Shown here piece after piece: positions 17,998 through 30,813 of a stretch of 64,000 nucleotides of DNA. The notes beneath the pieces were generated by a model. It was given only the letters and a program-made list of their open reading frames with translations. It ran no database searches and was not told where the DNA came from. The stretch comes from Oceanicoccus sp. (GTDB taxonomy: Bacteria > Pseudomonadota > Gammaproteobacteria > Pseudomonadales > Dasaniaceae), in NCBI RefSeq assembly GCF_029238675.1, contig NZ_JAQWFR010000005.1, positions 1 to 64,000 of the forward strand, in the 5' to 3' direction. A program made the translations under genes and the position numbers. The first letter of the stretch is position 1. Every line of letters starts with the position of its first letter.

Positions 17998-20900
17998 TTA
18001 CTCGCCAAAATCGAGGCGGACGCTGTTGTCACCAAACCGGTCTTTTAAACGTTGAATAAGCTCATCACTGGGCTGAATCTGCCATTCACTGCCCAAGCGA
18101 ACCTGGCCTTTGGCACCATCGCGCTGGTAGTCGATCAATACCGGGCAGCGTCCATTTAAGCGACTGGGTTCCAATAAGCGCTTAAACTCACTGCTAAAGC
18201 CATTTTTGCCATTAATTCCGTTAAAGTCGGCGGTGCACAGGGTCAACTCAAGGGCTTTGACATTAGACTGGCGAGCCTCTAACAGAGTTCTTACGCTGCT
18301 GCCACGGACTTTCAGCTGTCCAGAATAATCATCAAAGGCGACTTTGCCCTCTACCACCAGAATCGCGCCCTTGCTGATTTTCTCTCTTGCCTCTTCAAAG
18401 GCTTCGGAAAATAAACTGATTTCAATTCGGGCGGAACGATCATCCAGGGTTAAAAACGCCATGGTATCGCCGCGCTTGTTTTTCATAGTGCGTAGATCTA
18501 CCACCAGACCGGCCATGGTTTGATGATTAAAATCGGCTTTTAAATCAACAATGCGGTTGCGAACAAACTGACGCAGTTCTTTTTCATATTCATCAATCGG
18601 GTGACCGGTGACATAAAGACCCAGTGTATCTTTCTCACCGCCGAGTTTTTCTTTAGGTGTTAGCGGCCTGACTTTATGATGATCCGCATAGACATCGCCG
18701 CTGTCATCGGCCTGAACTACATCGCCAAATAAATCCATCATACCGGCATCACGATTACCGGCGCTTTGCTCCGCGGCTTTAACTGCTTCGGGCATGGAGG
18801 ACAATAATACGGCCCTTTCTACGCCCAAAGTATCGAAGGAACCCGAGCGGATTAATGCTTCAATGGCACGCTTATTCACTTTACGTGGGTCGGTACGCTC
18901 ACAAAAATCAAATAAGTTTTTAAAGGCACCGCCTTCATCGCGAGCGGCAATAATATTTTCGATAGGCCCTTCACCCAAGCCTTTAATCGCTCCCAAACCG
19001 TAAACAATGGCGCCTTCTTTGTTAACCGTAAACATATACTCGCCTTCATTGACATCGGGCAGGCGGTAATCCAGTTCCATTGCGCGGCATTCTTCAATAA
19101 AGATGACAATTTTATCGGTGTTCTGTAATTCCGAGCTCATGGTGGCCGCCATAAACTCAGCGGGGTAATGGGTTTTTAGCCAGGCGGTCTGGTAGGAAAC
19201 TAATGCATAGGCGGCGGAGTGAGATTTGTTAAAACCATAACCGGCAAACTTTTCTACCAGATCAAAAATCTTAATCGCCAGAGTGGGATCCACCCCTTTA
19301 TTTTTCGCGCCCTCTTCAAAGGTCTTGCGTTGTTTGGCCATTTCTTCGGGTTTTTTCTTACCCATGGCACGACGCAACATATCCGCCCCCCCCAGACTAT
19401 AGCCCGCCAGTTCCTGGGCGATTTGCATAACCTGTTCCTGGTAAACAATAACGCCGTAAGTCGGTTCAAGAATAGGCTTTAACCATTCGTGTTGGTACTG
19501 GGCATCGGGGTAGGCTACCTCGGCTCGACCGTGCTTACGGTTAACGAAGTCATCAACCATCCCGGAATCCAGTGGACCGGGACGGAACAGCGCTACCAGT
19601 GCAATCATATCTTCCAGATTATCCGGTTGCAGGCGTTTGATCAGATCTTTCATACCCCGGGATTCCAGCTGGAAAATCGCGGTGGTTTCTGCACGCTTTA
19701 GTAGCTGGTAGGAAGCAGGGTCATCCAGGGGGATACGCTCAATTTCTATATTGGCGCAGCTGCCATCTTGTTGCGGGCGGTTAATCATTTTCAACGCCCA
19801 GTCGATAATGGTCAGGGTACGCAAGCCCAGGAAATCGAATTTAACCAAACCCGCTTCTTCAACATCGTTTTTATCGAATTGGGTTACCAGGCCGCTACCA
19901 CTTTCATCGCAATACAGTGGTGCAAAGTCTGTTAATTTGGACGGGGCGATTACCACACCACCGGCGTGCTTACCGACATTCCGGGTGACGCCCTCAAGCT
20001 GAAGCGCCATATCCCAGATTTCTTGCGCCTGCTCATCATCGCGCAGAAAATCCCTGAGCACTTCTTCCTGTTCGAAACCTTTTTGCAGGGTCATACCTAC
20101 TTCAAACGGAATCATTTTTGAGAGTTTATCGGCCAGGCCATAGGATTTACCCTGAGCTCTGGCCACATCGCGCACTACCGCTTTTGCAGCCATGGTACCG
20201 AAGGTAATAATCTGGCTTACTGCATCACGGCCGTAGTTATCGGCTACATAGCTAATCACCTGGTCGCGATTATCCATACAGAAATCGACATCAAAATCCG
20301 GCATGGAAACCCGTTCAGGGTTTAGGAAACGCTCAAACAGCAAGTCGTATTCAAGGGGATCAAGGTCGGTGATTTTCTGGGCATAGGCTACCAGTGAACC
20401 CGCACCGGAACCACGGCCTGGGCCTACAGGAATGTCATGGTCTTTGGACCACTGGATAAAGTCCATTACGATCAGGAAGTAACCCGGAAAACCCATCTCC
20501 AAAATAATATCGAGTTCAAAATCCAGACGCTCTCGATACTCAGGAGCTTTTTCTTTGGCCTTTTCAGCAAATAAAAAATCCAGTCGTTCGTTTAAACCTT
20601 CAATGGAAATTTTTCTAAAAAATATGCCGGTAATTAATTCCTTGGCATACTCGGGTGTATTTTCCTTGCCCTCCCATTTGGCTTTTAAGGACTTCTCGGT
20701 TTGTTGCTTAAGCCCTTGGTAGGATTCAATTTTGAAAAAGGGATCATTCTCAAAATTGTCGGGAATGGGGTACTCTGGTAAATAATAAGTACCCAGGGAA
20801 ATTTCAACATTGCAGCGCTTGGCAATTTCAACGGTATTGGCCAGGGCTTCAGGAATATCACTAAATAGCTCCTGCATTTCTTCCGGGGAGCGAAGGTATT

Positions 20901-21609
20901 GCTCTTCACTATAACCACGGTTGCGCCGCGGATCATCCAAAGCCCTGCCGTCGTGAATACATACTCGGGTTTCATGGGCCTCAAAGTCACTGCTATTTAA
21001 GAAGCAAACTTCATTGGTAGCAACCACGGGGCAATCCAGCTCAGCGGCCAACTCAACCGCCGCATGCAGATAGTCCTCTTCATATTGGCGACCAGTACGC
21101 TGTAGCTCAAGATAAAAACGATTGGGAAACAAAGCCATGAGTTCGCCCAGTCGCTGCCTGGCTTCATCGTGTCTGGAGGCGAGTAAGGCCTGCCCTATTT
21201 CCCCCTTGCGACCGCCTGACAAGGCAATCAATCCGTCAGCATATTCTGCCAGCCAGGAGCGCTTAATATAGGGCACGCCCAAACGCTGGCCTTGCTGATA
21301 AGCCCTGGATATTAATTCGGTAAGGTTGCGATAGCCTTGATTATTTTGCGCCAATAAACACAGACTGCTGATCTGGGTTTCATCATTATCGTCCACCAGA
21401 TGAAAGTCACTGCCATAGATGGGTTTTATACCAGCACCAATAGCGGCCTTATAAAATTTGATCAGGGCATAGAAGTTGGTGTGGTCGGTCAACGCCACCG
21501 CAGGCATCCCTAACTCCGCCACCTGCTTCACCAAAGGCTTGATACGAACCAGGCCATCAATCAATGAAAATTCACTGTGAAGGCGGAGATGGACGAAGGA
21601 GGCGCTCAT
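17998..21609 (-). CDS. dnaE: DNA polymerase III subunit alpha
   Basis: 1203 aa; PHP N-terminus [40 protein letters not shown]. Confidence 0.98.
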   Translation of the reverse strand: MSASFVHLRLHSEFSLIDGLVRIKPLVKQVAELGMPAVALTDHTNFYALIKFYKAAIGAGIKPIYGSDFHLVDDNDETQISSLCLLAQNNQGYRNLTELISRAYQQGQRLGVPYIKRSWLAEYADGLIALSGGRKGEIGQALLASRHDEARQRLGELMALFPNRFYLELQRTGRQYEEDYLHAAVELAAELDCPVVATNEVCFLNSSDFEAHETRVCIHDGRALDDPRRNRGYSEEQYLRSPEEMQELFSDIPEALANTVEIAKRCNVEISLGTYYLPEYPIPDNFENDPFFKIESYQGLKQQTEKSLKAKWEGKENTPEYAKELITGIFFRKISIEGLNERLDFLFAEKAKEKAPEYRERLDFELDIILEMGFPGYFLIVMDFIQWSKDHDIPVGPGRGSGAGSLVAYAQKITDLDPLEYDLLFERFLNPERVSMPDFDVDFCMDNRDQVISYVADNYGRDAVSQIITFGTMAAKAVVRDVARAQGKSYGLADKLSKMIPFEVGMTLQKGFEQEEVLRDFLRDDEQAQEIWDMALQLEGVTRNVGKHAGGVVIAPSKLTDFAPLYCDESGSGLVTQFDKNDVEEAGLVKFDFLGLRTLTIIDWALKMINRPQQDGSCANIEIERIPLDDPASYQLLKRAETTAIFQLESRGMKDLIKRLQPDNLEDMIALVALFRPGPLDSGMVDDFVNRKHGRAEVAYPDAQYQHEWLKPILEPTYGVIVYQEQVMQIAQELAGYSLGGADMLRRAMGKKKPEEMAKQRKTFEEGAKNKGVDPTLAIKIFDLVEKFAGYGFNKSHSAAYALVSYQTAWLKTHYPAEFMAATMSSELQNTDKIVIFIEECRAMELDYRLPDVNEGEYMFTVNKEGAIVYGLGAIKGLGEGPIENIIAARDEGGAFKNLFDFCERTDPRKVNKRAIEALIRSGSFDTLGVERAVLLSSMPEAVKAAEQSAGNRDAGMMDLFGDVVQADDSGDVYADHHKVRPLTPKEKLGGEKDTLGLYVTGHPIDEYEKELRQFVRNRIVDLKADFNHQTMAGLVVDLRTMKNKRGDTMAFLTLDDRSARIEISLFSEAFEEAREKISKGAILVVEGKVAFDDYSGQLKVRGSSVRTLLEARQSNVKALELTLCTADFNGINGKNGFSSEFKRLLEPSRLNGRCPVLIDYQRDGAKGQVRLGSEWQIQPSDELIQRLKDRFGDNSVRLDFGE

Positions 21610-21672
21610 AAAAGGACTACGGTTGGTCGGTGATAATTAGAGGTTTTATAGGCATCGAGTGTAACGGAATCG

Positions 21673-22299
21673 TCACAGTAAGGCCATTTGCTCAATCTGC
21701 TTTTTTACCGGTCCAAAGCTGGTGCGGTGAATGGGGGTTGGGCCGTGTTTTTCCAGCGCGGCCATATGCACTTTGGTGGGGTAACCCTTATGGCCAGCAA
21801 AGCCATATTCTGGGTATTGTTGGTCAAAAGCGACCATCTCACGGTCGCGCACTACTTTTGCCAAAATCGATGCCGCGGCTATCGCTTGCACCCGGCTGTC
21901 TCCCTTCACTACTGCCTCTGCGGGGTAAGTCCACTTAGGAATTTTATTACCATCTACCAGGACATGCTCCGGCTGCTGGCCCAAACCCTCAACGGCTCGC
22001 TCCATCGCCAATAAGCTGGCATGTAATATATTGATATCGTCTATTTCTTGCACTGAGGCACGGGATATACACCAGCTTAATGCCCGTTCCTGAATCAATG
22101 GGAATAAGGCTTCGCGCTTTTTCTCGGTGAGTTTTTTAGAATCATCCAGACCCTCAATGGGGTTGTTAGGGTCGAGGATTACAGCGGCGGCGACCACATC
22201 ACCGGCTAGAGGGCCGCGACCTACTTCGTCTACGCCAGCGAATAGGTGACCTTTATAGCTTGATACAAATGGTTCCATTATTAATCCTTTCATACTCAC
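21673..22299 (-). CDS. rnhB: ribonuclease HII
   Basis: 208 aa; [23 protein letters not shown]; start probably ATG at 22278. Confidence 0.95.
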   Translation of the reverse strand: MSMKGLIMEPFVSSYKGHLFAGVDEVGRGPLAGDVVAAAVILDPNNPIEGLDDSKKLTEKKREALFPLIQERALSWCISRASVQEIDDINILHASLLAMERAVEGLGQQPEHVLVDGNKIPKWTYPAEAVVKGDSRVQAIAAASILAKVVRDREMVAFDQQYPEYGFAGHKGYPTKVHMAALEKHGPTPIHRTSFGPVKKQIEQMALL

Positions 22300-22361
22300 G
22301 TCGTTCCCACCTACCCCGTCATTCCCACCTACCCCGTCATTCCCGCGAAGGCGGGAACGAC
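22299..22361. repeat. tandem 18-bp units (CGTCATTCCCACCTACCC) joined to a CGTCATTCCCGCGAAGGCGGGAACGAC palindrome
   Basis: Read directly from the sequence; same core as repeats at 37136, 42182 and 56476. Confidence 0.9.
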
Positions 22362-22375
22362 AGAGAGAGGGGGGG

Positions 22376-23539
22376 CTAGTGCTGGTTATTTTCTATCATG
22401 GTTAACAACACATCCGCCGCACGCTCACTGGCGTTCAGTTTTAATGCTTTATGAATATCCGTAAACCGCTCAACAATCTGCGCCTGCGCATCTTCGTGCA
22501 GCCTTTCCAATACCAAAGGCCCTAACATTTCAGGCCTGACATCGTTTTGTAAAACCTCAGGCACCATCTTTTCACCGGCTAATAAATTGGGCAGGGAAAA
22601 AAACGGGGATTTAACCAGGCGCGAAACAATAAAATAAGTAAACGCCGCCAGGCGATAAGCAACCACCATCGGTTTTTTCAATAACAGAGCTTCCAGCGTT
22701 GTAGTGCCTGAGGCCATTAGCACAACATCCGCCGCCGCCATTACCGTTTGCGATTGACCATCAAGCAAAGTAATTGGCAGGCCTTTGCCATGCTCCTGTA
22801 GCAGAGCCTCTAACTGCTCTCGACGCTGGGCATTGGCCGCGGGAATCACAAACTTAAGGTCTGGGCGCTGATGCAAACACCAGCGGGCCGTTTCGATAAA
22901 CGACTGGCCTAACATCTTCACTTCACCGCCACGACTGCCGGGTAATAAAGCCACCATGGTCGCATCACTATCTAAAGACAAGGTGCTGCGGGCGGCTTGT
23001 TTTTGCATGGCAAGCTCATCTAATTCAATAGCAAACTTATCTGCCAAAGGGTGGCCAACAAAGGTGACCGGAACATTGTGCTGATGATAAAACTCAGCCT
23101 CAAAGGGCAATAAAGTCAGCATTCGGTCAACCGCTTTAGCAATTTTTTTCACCCGTCCCTGACGCCAGGCCCATACCGAGGGACTCACATAATGTGCGGT
23201 TAAAACGCCCTCATTACGCAGTGCCAATTCAATATTCAAGGTAAAGTCTGGCGAATCAATGCCAATAAAAAGATCGGGAGGGGAGTTAATAAAGTGTGCT
23301 TTTAAATCGCGTCGAATGCGCAACAATTCAGGAAGCCGTTTCAGGGGTTCAACAAAGCCCATCACCGATAAACGGTCCATAGGGATATGGCTATTAAAGC
23401 CCTCCGCTATCATTAGCGGGCCGCCTACTCCTTCAAAAATCACCTGAGGGTGTTTGCGTTTGATAGCCTGCATCAGGCTGGAGCCTAGAATATCTCCCGA
23501 GGCCTCCCCCGCTACAATACCAATACGCAATGTGGACAT
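22376..23539 (-). CDS. lpxB: lipid-A-disaccharide synthase
   Basis: 387 aa; [24 protein letters not shown]. Confidence 0.97.
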   Translation of the reverse strand: MSTLRIGIVAGEASGDILGSSLMQAIKRKHPQVIFEGVGGPLMIAEGFNSHIPMDRLSVMGFVEPLKRLPELLRIRRDLKAHFINSPPDLFIGIDSPDFTLNIELALRNEGVLTAHYVSPSVWAWRQGRVKKIAKAVDRMLTLLPFEAEFYHQHNVPVTFVGHPLADKFAIELDELAMQKQAARSTLSLDSDATMVALLPGSRGGEVKMLGQSFIETARWCLHQRPDLKFVIPAANAQRREQLEALLQEHGKGLPITLLDGQSQTVMAAADVVLMASGTTTLEALLLKKPMVVAYRLAAFTYFIVSRLVKSPFFSLPNLLAGEKMVPEVLQNDVRPEMLGPLVLERLHEDAQAQIVERFTDIHKALKLNASERAADVLLTMIENNQH

Positions 23540-23552
23540 AAAACCGTCTCGT

Positions 23553-24329
23553 TTAACGCACTATTCCGCGTCTGGAAGCCTCCAAAGACTCAACTAACAA
23601 CCCAATTTCAGGATGCTCCTGTTGCATCTCACGCAACTTCACCAAAGCTTCTTCTGTAGTCAGACCCTGGCGATAAACAACCTTATAGGCGCGCCGGATA
23701 GCGGTAATCGTCTCACTACTAAAACCTCGACGGCGTAAGCCTTCAACATTAACCGTCTTAGCTTCAGCAGGTTGGCCGTTTACCGTCACATAGGCCGGTA
23801 CATCCTTGCTCAAATGGCTGCCATAACCGGTAAAACTGTGGGCGCCAATCGAACAAAATTGATGAACCAGGGTGTAACCCGCCAGAATTGCCCAATCGCC
23901 AACCGTCACATGACCAGCAATAGCGGCATTGTTAACAAAAATGGTATGGTTGCCCACCACGGAGTCATGGCCAATATGGGCATAGGCCATAATTAAATTA
24001 TCATTACCAATAAGGGTTTCACCGCGGTCCTGAACTGTGCCCCGGTGAATCGTCACACCTTCACGGATAATATTATTGTCGCCAATCACCAAACGGGTAG
24101 GCTCACCCTGGTACTTCATATCCGGGGTATCTTCGCCCACAGAAGAAAACTGATATATTTTATTATTAGCGCCGATTTTAGTCGGGCCTTTGACCACTAC
24201 ATGGGAAGCCACCACGGTACCGGAGCCAATTTCTACATCGGGTCCAATAATCGTCCACGGCCCGACTTCTACATCGTCGGCTATGATGGCACTGGGATCT
24301 ATAATCGCTCGAGGATCTATCAAGAACAA
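23553..24329 (-). CDS. lpxA: UDP-N-acetylglucosamine acyltransferase
   Basis: 258 aa; hexapeptide repeats, YQFSSVGEDTPDMKYQGEPTRLVIGD. Confidence 0.97.
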   Translation of the reverse strand: MFLIDPRAIIDPSAIIADDVEVGPWTIIGPDVEIGSGTVVASHVVVKGPTKIGANNKIYQFSSVGEDTPDMKYQGEPTRLVIGDNNIIREGVTIHRGTVQDRGETLIGNDNLIMAYAHIGHDSVVGNHTIFVNNAAIAGHVTVGDWAILAGYTLVHQFCSIGAHSFTGYGSHLSKDVPAYVTVNGQPAEAKTVNVEGLRRRGFSSETITAIRRAYKVVYRQGLTTEEALVKLREMQQEHPEIGLLVESLEASRRGIVR

Positions 24330-24369
24330 ACCTTCCTATTTTTGTAATATTTGTTGTTGTATTACGATA

Positions 24370-24807
24370 TTAAAACGGCCTGTCAGCACAAATAATATCA
24401 GCAGTGGCGGCAAGATCATCTTTCACATAAGCGCTGCACTTAAACTTCCAGATACCGCGACGATCAGAGACGTATTCCACTTTTAATACTAACTGGTCAC
24501 CCGGCACTACCTGGCGTTTAAAACGCACATTATCCGCGCCAACAAATAAATAAATTGAACCATCGGCCGGTGTTTTGTCCGAGGTTTTAAAACCTAAAAT
24601 ACCTGCAGCCTGAGCCAGGGCTTCAACAATTAATACGCCGGGCATCACCGATATTTGCGGAAAATGCCCCTGAAAAAATGGCTCGTTAATAGAGACATTT
24701 TTTATAGCAGTAATAGACTCACCAAGGTTTAACTCGACCACCTTATCTACTAACAGAAACGGATAGCGATGAGGTAAATATTCTTGTATTTCTTTTATAT
24801 CCATCAT
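24370..24807 (-). CDS. fabZ: 3-hydroxyacyl-ACP dehydratase
   Basis: 145 aa; [17 protein letters not shown] and [20 protein letters not shown]. Confidence 0.97.
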   Translation of the reverse strand: MMDIKEIQEYLPHRYPFLLVDKVVELNLGESITAIKNVSINEPFFQGHFPQISVMPGVLIVEALAQAAGILGFKTSDKTPADGSIYLFVGADNVRFKRQVVPGDQLVLKVEYVSDRRGIWKFKCSAYVKDDLAATADIICADRPF

Positions 24808-24832
24808 GGATGTTAACCCTGTTACGCTAACT

Positions 24833-25867
24833 TTAATCTAATTTTTTTTCTACGTCTGTTAAACGCTTCGACATTTGATCTAATTGCGAAAACCTAACAG
24901 CGTTTCTTCGCCAAGTACGACTATCTTGCATAGGCGTGCCCGAAGAATAAGCACCCGCTTTAGCAATGGATTTGGTCACCAGCGTAAAGGAAGTGATATG
25001 CACATTATCAGCAATGGTTAGGTGGCCAACAATCCCCACACCCCCTGCTATGGTGCAATTTTTGCCAATTTTGGTACTGCCTGCAATCGCTGTACAGCCT
25101 GCAATACCAGTATTTTCGCCCAACTCAACGTTATGGGCTATTTGTACCTGATTATCGAGAATAACGCGATCACCAATACGGGTATCATCCAGGGCACCTC
25201 GGTCTATCGTACAACCGGCCCCGATCTCAACATCATCACCCACAACCACACCACCCAACTGGGCGATTTTAACCCAGCCGCCTTTTTCCCGGTCTGGCGA
25301 GGGAGCAAAGCCAAAGCCATCGCTGCCAATAACAGTACTACTATGGATAATAACGCGGTCGCCGATGCTAACATCATGATAAAGGCTGACATTAGCATGG
25401 AGTAAACAGCCCTCACCCAGCCTGGTATTTTTGCCGATGGTACAGCCAGCATTAACAACCGTACCGGCACCAACAACCACATGATCAGCAATAGTGACAT
25501 TTGCGCCAACACTGGCGGATGGATCAATACTGGCAGTAGCACTAATCACAGCAGAAGGATGAATACCTGCATCCTGCAATGAAGGTTCAGCAAATAGCTG
25601 GGAAGCTTTGGCGTAAATCAGGTAGGGGTTATCAGAAACCAGGCAATTGGCTGGGCCAATACCGACCATATCCGGAGCGACAATAACGGCTTCGGCCTGA
25701 GTGGCCGCAAGGGCTTTTTGGTATTTGGGGTTAGCAAGAAAGCTCAGCTGGCCCTGGCCGGCATTGGCCAGTGTAGCCAACCCGGAAATAACCACTTCCG
25801 CATCGCCTACACATTTCACCGCTAATAGCTCGGCCAATGCAGCCAAGGTATATTGATGATCAGCCAT
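24833..25867 (-). CDS. lpxD: UDP-3-O-(3-hydroxymyristoyl)glucosamine N-acyltransferase
   Basis: 344 aa; hexapeptide repeats, [39 protein letters not shown]. Confidence 0.97.
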   Translation of the reverse strand: MADHQYTLAALAELLAVKCVGDAEVVISGLATLANAGQGQLSFLANPKYQKALAATQAEAVIVAPDMVGIGPANCLVSDNPYLIYAKASQLFAEPSLQDAGIHPSAVISATASIDPSASVGANVTIADHVVVGAGTVVNAGCTIGKNTRLGEGCLLHANVSLYHDVSIGDRVIIHSSTVIGSDGFGFAPSPDREKGGWVKIAQLGGVVVGDDVEIGAGCTIDRGALDDTRIGDRVILDNQVQIAHNVELGENTGIAGCTAIAGSTKIGKNCTIAGGVGIVGHLTIADNVHITSFTLVTKSIAKAGAYSSGTPMQDSRTWRRNAVRFSQLDQMSKRLTDVEKKLD

Positions 25868-25895
25868 TATTCAGTGCCAAACCGAAACTAAGTAA

Positions 25896-26429
25896 TTACT
25901 TAGCTTGGTTAAGTTTGTCGGTTACTTTCGCGGTAATGTTAAAGCTGCTGTCTACATGCATTGCAGCCTGTTGATTCAGCAATAAGCCAATACCTTCGGC
26001 TTCAATTAATTCGCTAACGGCTTTTTGTAGTTTAGGGGCCATTTCCTGGGCAACGGCCTGTAATAGTTGCTGCTCAGCTGTTTGTAATTTTCTTTGTACA
26101 AACTCGATATCGGTACGCTTTTCCTGAATCTTTTTAGCTTCTGCCTGCTTTTGCTCTGTACTCATTACAGCGGCATCTTTTTGCAACTGGGCTACAGTAT
26201 CCTGATAGCTCTTACCCAGGTTCTCCAACTGCTTACGGTTTTCTGCATAGCTGGACTCTTCACGCAAAGCCTTTAAACGCGCCTGGGCAACTTCGGTGTT
26301 AATAATAGCCTGCTGTGCATTTAATACCGCAATCTTGCCTTCGGCATTGGCGGCAACAGAGGCACATAACGCAACAGCAAGTAGAGCTAGCTTAATCAGT
26401 TTGTTCACAATAAATCTCCATCTCATCAA
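25896..26429 (-). CDS. skp: OmpH/Skp-family periplasmic chaperone
   Basis: 177 aa; signal peptide plus GKIAVLNAQQAIINTEVAQ, between lpxD and bamA. Confidence 0.9.
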   Translation of the reverse strand: MMRWRFIVNKLIKLALLAVALCASVAANAEGKIAVLNAQQAIINTEVAQARLKALREESSYAENRKQLENLGKSYQDTVAQLQKDAAVMSTEQKQAEAKKIQEKRTDIEFVQRKLQTAEQQLLQAVAQEMAPKLQKAVSELIEAEGIGLLLNQQAAMHVDSSFNITAKVTDKLNQAK

Positions 26430-26489
26430 TTATTAAATCTAAATAGTTATCAAGCCGGATACTCTCGGCTTAACGGTTAAAATTACTGC

Positions 26490-29159
26490 TTAAAAACTTC
26501 TGCCCAAAGAGAATTGGAAGGCTTCGGTTTCATCATCTTCAGTGTCGTTAAAGGGCTTGGCATAACTAAAGGTTAATGGACCAAAACCAGTAATCCAACT
26601 TAAACCAACACCAAAGGAATAACGCAATTCATCCAGGTCCGCTTTATAACAATTGGCTTGTGATTCACCACATTGCGTACTGAATACATTACCAAAATCA
26701 ACAAAGAAAGCGGTACGGACCGAGCGCTGGTCTTTGATAAAGGGCAATGGGAATAATAATTCCACGCCACCTTCAATCAAGACATTGCCACCGAAGGGAT
26801 CTGGGTCGTTTTCATAGGGGTTAGTAAATATTTTCTGGTCGCCATTGGCATCGTCAACCACCACATAAGACAGCTTATTATCCAGAACCAGGTCACCTAC
26901 ATTTATACCACTCTGGTCACAGATACCACTAGTAACCGTTTCACATCCATCATCACCTTCTTGAATAGCCACTCTTGCTCTATCCGTTTGGTAGATTTGT
27001 GCTGGCGTGCTCCGTGGCCCCAGGGTATTACTCTTAAAGCCTCGCACCGAACCAAAACCACCGGAATAGAAGTGGTTAAAGAAAGGGAGTTCATCATCAC
27101 CAATACCATCACCATAACCTAACTCAGTACGTAAACGTAAAGTCCAGCTGCGGCTAATGGGGAAGAATATCTGGCCGTTATAGACCAACTTATAGTATTC
27201 CAGGTCACTACCGGGAACAGTCAACTCAAGGGATAAACTTTGCGATGCACCCCGTGTTGCCATACGACCACGGTTAAGGGTCGACTGGGTCCAACTGGTG
27301 GTGATGGTAAAGTTGTCAAAGGTATCGCCACTCTCATCCAAAAAACCGGTCACGGATGGCGGCGACAAGATACTTTCAAAACCATCGATAACATTGCCAT
27401 TATCGTCAATAAAACGAATGGGCACTTCTTCAACGTTAGAGTCGGCTTCAAACTCGTAATAATCTCTATACCAATCTTCATCAGCAACATTCACTACATC
27501 AAGCAAACGTGGGCTGGCAATAATTTCCTGTACTGCACCAAAGCCCGCTTTGATTTCAGTATTACTATAACCCAAACTAAAACCTAAACGCTCGGTTTCT
27601 TTAATCGGGTAACCAAAGTTTAAGCTACTACCGAAAGTATTAGTGGTATAACGGGAAACGTTAATCTTATCGAGGTCCGCTTCACGATAGAACACCGAGA
27701 AACCACGGCTAACACCATCTTTGGTGTAATAGGGGTTAACAAAACTAAAACGGATATTGGTTAAGTAATCACTTTTGTTTAAGCCGATACCAATCTGCTT
27801 ACCGGTACCCAGAAAGTTGTCCTGTTGAATATTAGCCCCTAACAAAATACCACTATCCTGCGAGAAACCGACACTGGCGCCGATGCTACCCGAGGATTGT
27901 TCTTCAACGCTGTACAGCAGATTGATTAAATCATCACTGCCGGGAACTTCCTGAGTATCAATCGAAGCTTGTTTAAAGTAACCCAAACGCTCCAAACGAA
28001 TACGTGATTGCTCAATACTGGCAGAAGAAGCTGGCGCACTTTCCATCTGGCGCATTTCACGGCGCAATACTTCATCGGCGGTACGGGTATTACCTTCAAA
28101 ATTAATGCGGTTAACGTAGGTGCGCTTACCCGGGTCGATAAAGAATTTAATCGCCACCGTTTTATCTTCGTCGTTGATATCGGGGATGCCTTCAACTTTG
28201 GCGAAGTTATAACCCTCATTACCCAAACGCTTGGTTAGCCATTCTTCTGTGCTGGTCACGGCCGACTGGGAAAAGGTCTGGCCGTTCTTGATCAGGATAT
28301 AAGGTGTCAATTGCGCTTCGGGGAGGACGATATCACCGGACAAATCGACATCGCCGACTTCATACTTGTCACCTTCGATAATATTGACGGTGATATACAC
28401 CGCTTCACGGTCAGGCGTTACCGACACCTGTGAGGAGTCGATGCTGAATTTAATATAGCCTCGGTCGAGGTAGTAAGACCTCAGGGTATTTAAATCACCA
28501 GAGAGTTTTTCTTTAGCGTATTTATCATTACTGGTAATCCAGGATAACCAGCCAGTGGATCTAAGTTCAAATAAATCCATCAGGTCTTCATCGCTATACA
28601 CAGCGTTACCAACGATATTAATATGCTGGATCGAGGCGGTAGTGCCTTCATCAATATCGATATTCACTCCCACACGGTTACGAGGTAGCGAGGTTACATC
28701 GGTTTCAATACCGGCATCGTAACGACCCTGCGATACATATTGCCGGGTCAGTTCCATTTTCATACCTTCAAGGGTGGAACGCTTAAAGACTTTGCCCTCT
28801 GAAAGACCTGCGCCTTTTAGTCCCTCTAACAGGGATTCAGTATCAATAGCCTTGTTACCCTCGATATTGATCTCGCTAATGGAGGGACGCTCTTCTACCG
28901 TCACCACCAGAATGCTGCCATCACGGGCAATATAGATATTGTCGAAATTACCGGTACGGAAAAGGGTACGAATGCTGTTGCGAATTGTGCCAGCATCAAT
29001 AGTGTCGCCCACATTGATGGGCAGGGAGGCAAAGATACTACCGGCAGAGATCCTCTGAAGACCTTCAACCCGTATATCTGATACAACAAAAGATTCGTTA
29101 GCTCGTGCAGAAACAGCACTTAAGGCAACAAACAACAACAACAGGAAATAACGTTTCAT
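26490..29159 (-). CDS. bamA: outer membrane protein assembly factor BamA
   Basis: 889 aa; POTRA repeats, FVVSDIRVEGLQRISAGSIFASLP, C-terminal FQFSLGRSF. Confidence 0.97.
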   Translation of the reverse strand: MKRYFLLLLFVALSAVSARANESFVVSDIRVEGLQRISAGSIFASLPINVGDTIDAGTIRNSIRTLFRTGNFDNIYIARDGSILVVTVEERPSISEINIEGNKAIDTESLLEGLKGAGLSEGKVFKRSTLEGMKMELTRQYVSQGRYDAGIETDVTSLPRNRVGVNIDIDEGTTASIQHINIVGNAVYSDEDLMDLFELRSTGWLSWITSNDKYAKEKLSGDLNTLRSYYLDRGYIKFSIDSSQVSVTPDREAVYITVNIIEGDKYEVGDVDLSGDIVLPEAQLTPYILIKNGQTFSQSAVTSTEEWLTKRLGNEGYNFAKVEGIPDINDEDKTVAIKFFIDPGKRTYVNRINFEGNTRTADEVLRREMRQMESAPASSASIEQSRIRLERLGYFKQASIDTQEVPGSDDLINLLYSVEEQSSGSIGASVGFSQDSGILLGANIQQDNFLGTGKQIGIGLNKSDYLTNIRFSFVNPYYTKDGVSRGFSVFYREADLDKINVSRYTTNTFGSSLNFGYPIKETERLGFSLGYSNTEIKAGFGAVQEIIASPRLLDVVNVADEDWYRDYYEFEADSNVEEVPIRFIDDNGNVIDGFESILSPPSVTGFLDESGDTFDNFTITTSWTQSTLNRGRMATRGASQSLSLELTVPGSDLEYYKLVYNGQIFFPISRSWTLRLRTELGYGDGIGDDELPFFNHFYSGGFGSVRGFKSNTLGPRSTPAQIYQTDRARVAIQEGDDGCETVTSGICDQSGINVGDLVLDNKLSYVVVDDANGDQKIFTNPYENDPDPFGGNVLIEGGVELLFPLPFIKDQRSVRTAFFVDFGNVFSTQCGESQANCYKADLDELRYSFGVGLSWITGFGPLTFSYAKPFNDTEDDETEAFQFSLGRSF

Positions 29160-29417
29160 CTAAGGTTTTACACCAAAATATTTTTATAGGCCCAATTCAG
29201 GCTAAATGCTCATTGTCCGCACCGCAGTATCGGTGCGATAAAGGCAAACGGCATACTCAATTTTATTTCCCGTAACGGCCTCTATCGCTCGTACACATTA
29301 AGAACGAAGGCTCTTATGTCATTTTTCAAACGCGCCATTATAAACGACATTACGGCTAAGTGTGAGCCTCAAAGACGTTTCAATAGGCTATTTTTATCAC
29401 TTAATTTATGAGCCGAT

Positions 29418-30773
29418 TTATAGTCGTGAGATATCGTTATAAATCGCTAAAATCATCACACCCACAATAATAAACAGGCCCAACTGGTAACCCAACATCT
29501 GGATCCGCAGGGAGACTTCTTTGCCCGTGATCATCTCAACCAAAAAGTACAAAATATGACCACCATCCAATACCGGAATGGGCAGTAAATTAAGCACCCC
29601 CAAACTGATACTTAACAGCGCCAGAAAGCCTAAATAGGCTTCAAGGCCCGAATTAGCTGAGGCGGAGGCCACTTTAGCAATCGTTATCGGCCCACTCAAG
29701 TTTTTCGGGGAGATAAGTCCCATTAGCATCTTTTTAATGGATTCCAGCGTAAAAACACTCATTGACCAAGTACGATCGAGGGCCTGGCCAACCGCACCTA
29801 ACACGCCGTAACTAAAGCTGCGCTTCATCTCTTCCGGCCATTTGGGCCACTGCACACTGACACCAACCTGCCCGTAAGCTTCGTTGTTTTCATCGTATTT
29901 TGTGGCAGGGGTCAACAGGGTAGAAAATAACGCCCCTTCTCGCTCATATTCAATACTCATTGTCTGCCCCGGACGAGCACGAACATAGTCAACCCACTCG
30001 GACCAATCAGCAATAGCTGTTGCGTCTACGGCCAGAACTTTATCACCGGCTTGTAGGCCTGCTGTTTCAGCGGGACTATCAGCAATTACCTGGTCAACAA
30101 TAGCTAGTACAGGGGGACGATATAATTCGATGCCGAGACCACCAATTAGGTCTACAGCGTCATCACCCGCCAACCATTCATCGAGCTGGGCAGTAGACTC
30201 ATAGGTTAAATCAGACTCGGGATACTTAGCGGAAAAGGTAATCGGGCCACTTTCACCGATACGCTGCAATAGGCGCAGATGCAAAGCCTCCATAGTCGGG
30301 GTCGCTTCACCATCCACTGCTACAATCTGCTGGCCAGGTTCGAGGCTAGCTTGCTCGGCAATAGAGCCAGGCTCAATACTGCCAACCACAGGGATAACGC
30401 CAGTAACACCCCCCACAAAAACACACCAATAGACAAAAATAGCCAGAATAAAGTTGGCTAAAGGCCCCGCCGCCACGGTGGCAAGACGCTGCCCAACGGG
30501 CTTGCGGTTAAAGGCGTAAGGTAAATCTTCCGGCGCCACATCACCTTCACGTTCATCCACCATTTTGACATAACCACCCAGGGGGATGGCGGCAATCACA
30601 AACTCGGTGCCCTGCTTGTCATGCCAGCGATATAAGGCCTTGCCAAAGCCCACTGAAAAACGGATAACCTTAATGCCACAGCGGCGAGCTACCCAAAAAT
30701 GACCATACTCATGGATGGTTACCAGGATGGCGAGGGTTGCAACAGTAATCAGTATTGTTTGTAATAATTCCAT
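29418..30773 (-). CDS. rseP: RIP metalloprotease RseP
   Basis: 451 aa; HEYGHFWVARRCG and LNLLPIPVLDGGHILYFLVE. Confidence 0.97.
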   Translation of the reverse strand: MELLQTILITVATLAILVTIHEYGHFWVARRCGIKVIRFSVGFGKALYRWHDKQGTEFVIAAIPLGGYVKMVDEREGDVAPEDLPYAFNRKPVGQRLATVAAGPLANFILAIFVYWCVFVGGVTGVIPVVGSIEPGSIAEQASLEPGQQIVAVDGEATPTMEALHLRLLQRIGESGPITFSAKYPESDLTYESTAQLDEWLAGDDAVDLIGGLGIELYRPPVLAIVDQVIADSPAETAGLQAGDKVLAVDATAIADWSEWVDYVRARPGQTMSIEYEREGALFSTLLTPATKYDENNEAYGQVGVSVQWPKWPEEMKRSFSYGVLGAVGQALDRTWSMSVFTLESIKKMLMGLISPKNLSGPITIAKVASASANSGLEAYLGFLALLSISLGVLNLLPIPVLDGGHILYFLVEMITGKEVSLRIQMLGYQLGLFIIVGVMILAIYNDISRL

Positions 30774-30813
30774 AGCTTCAACTGGCCTTGTGGGCCCTTT
30801 TACCTTCTATCAA

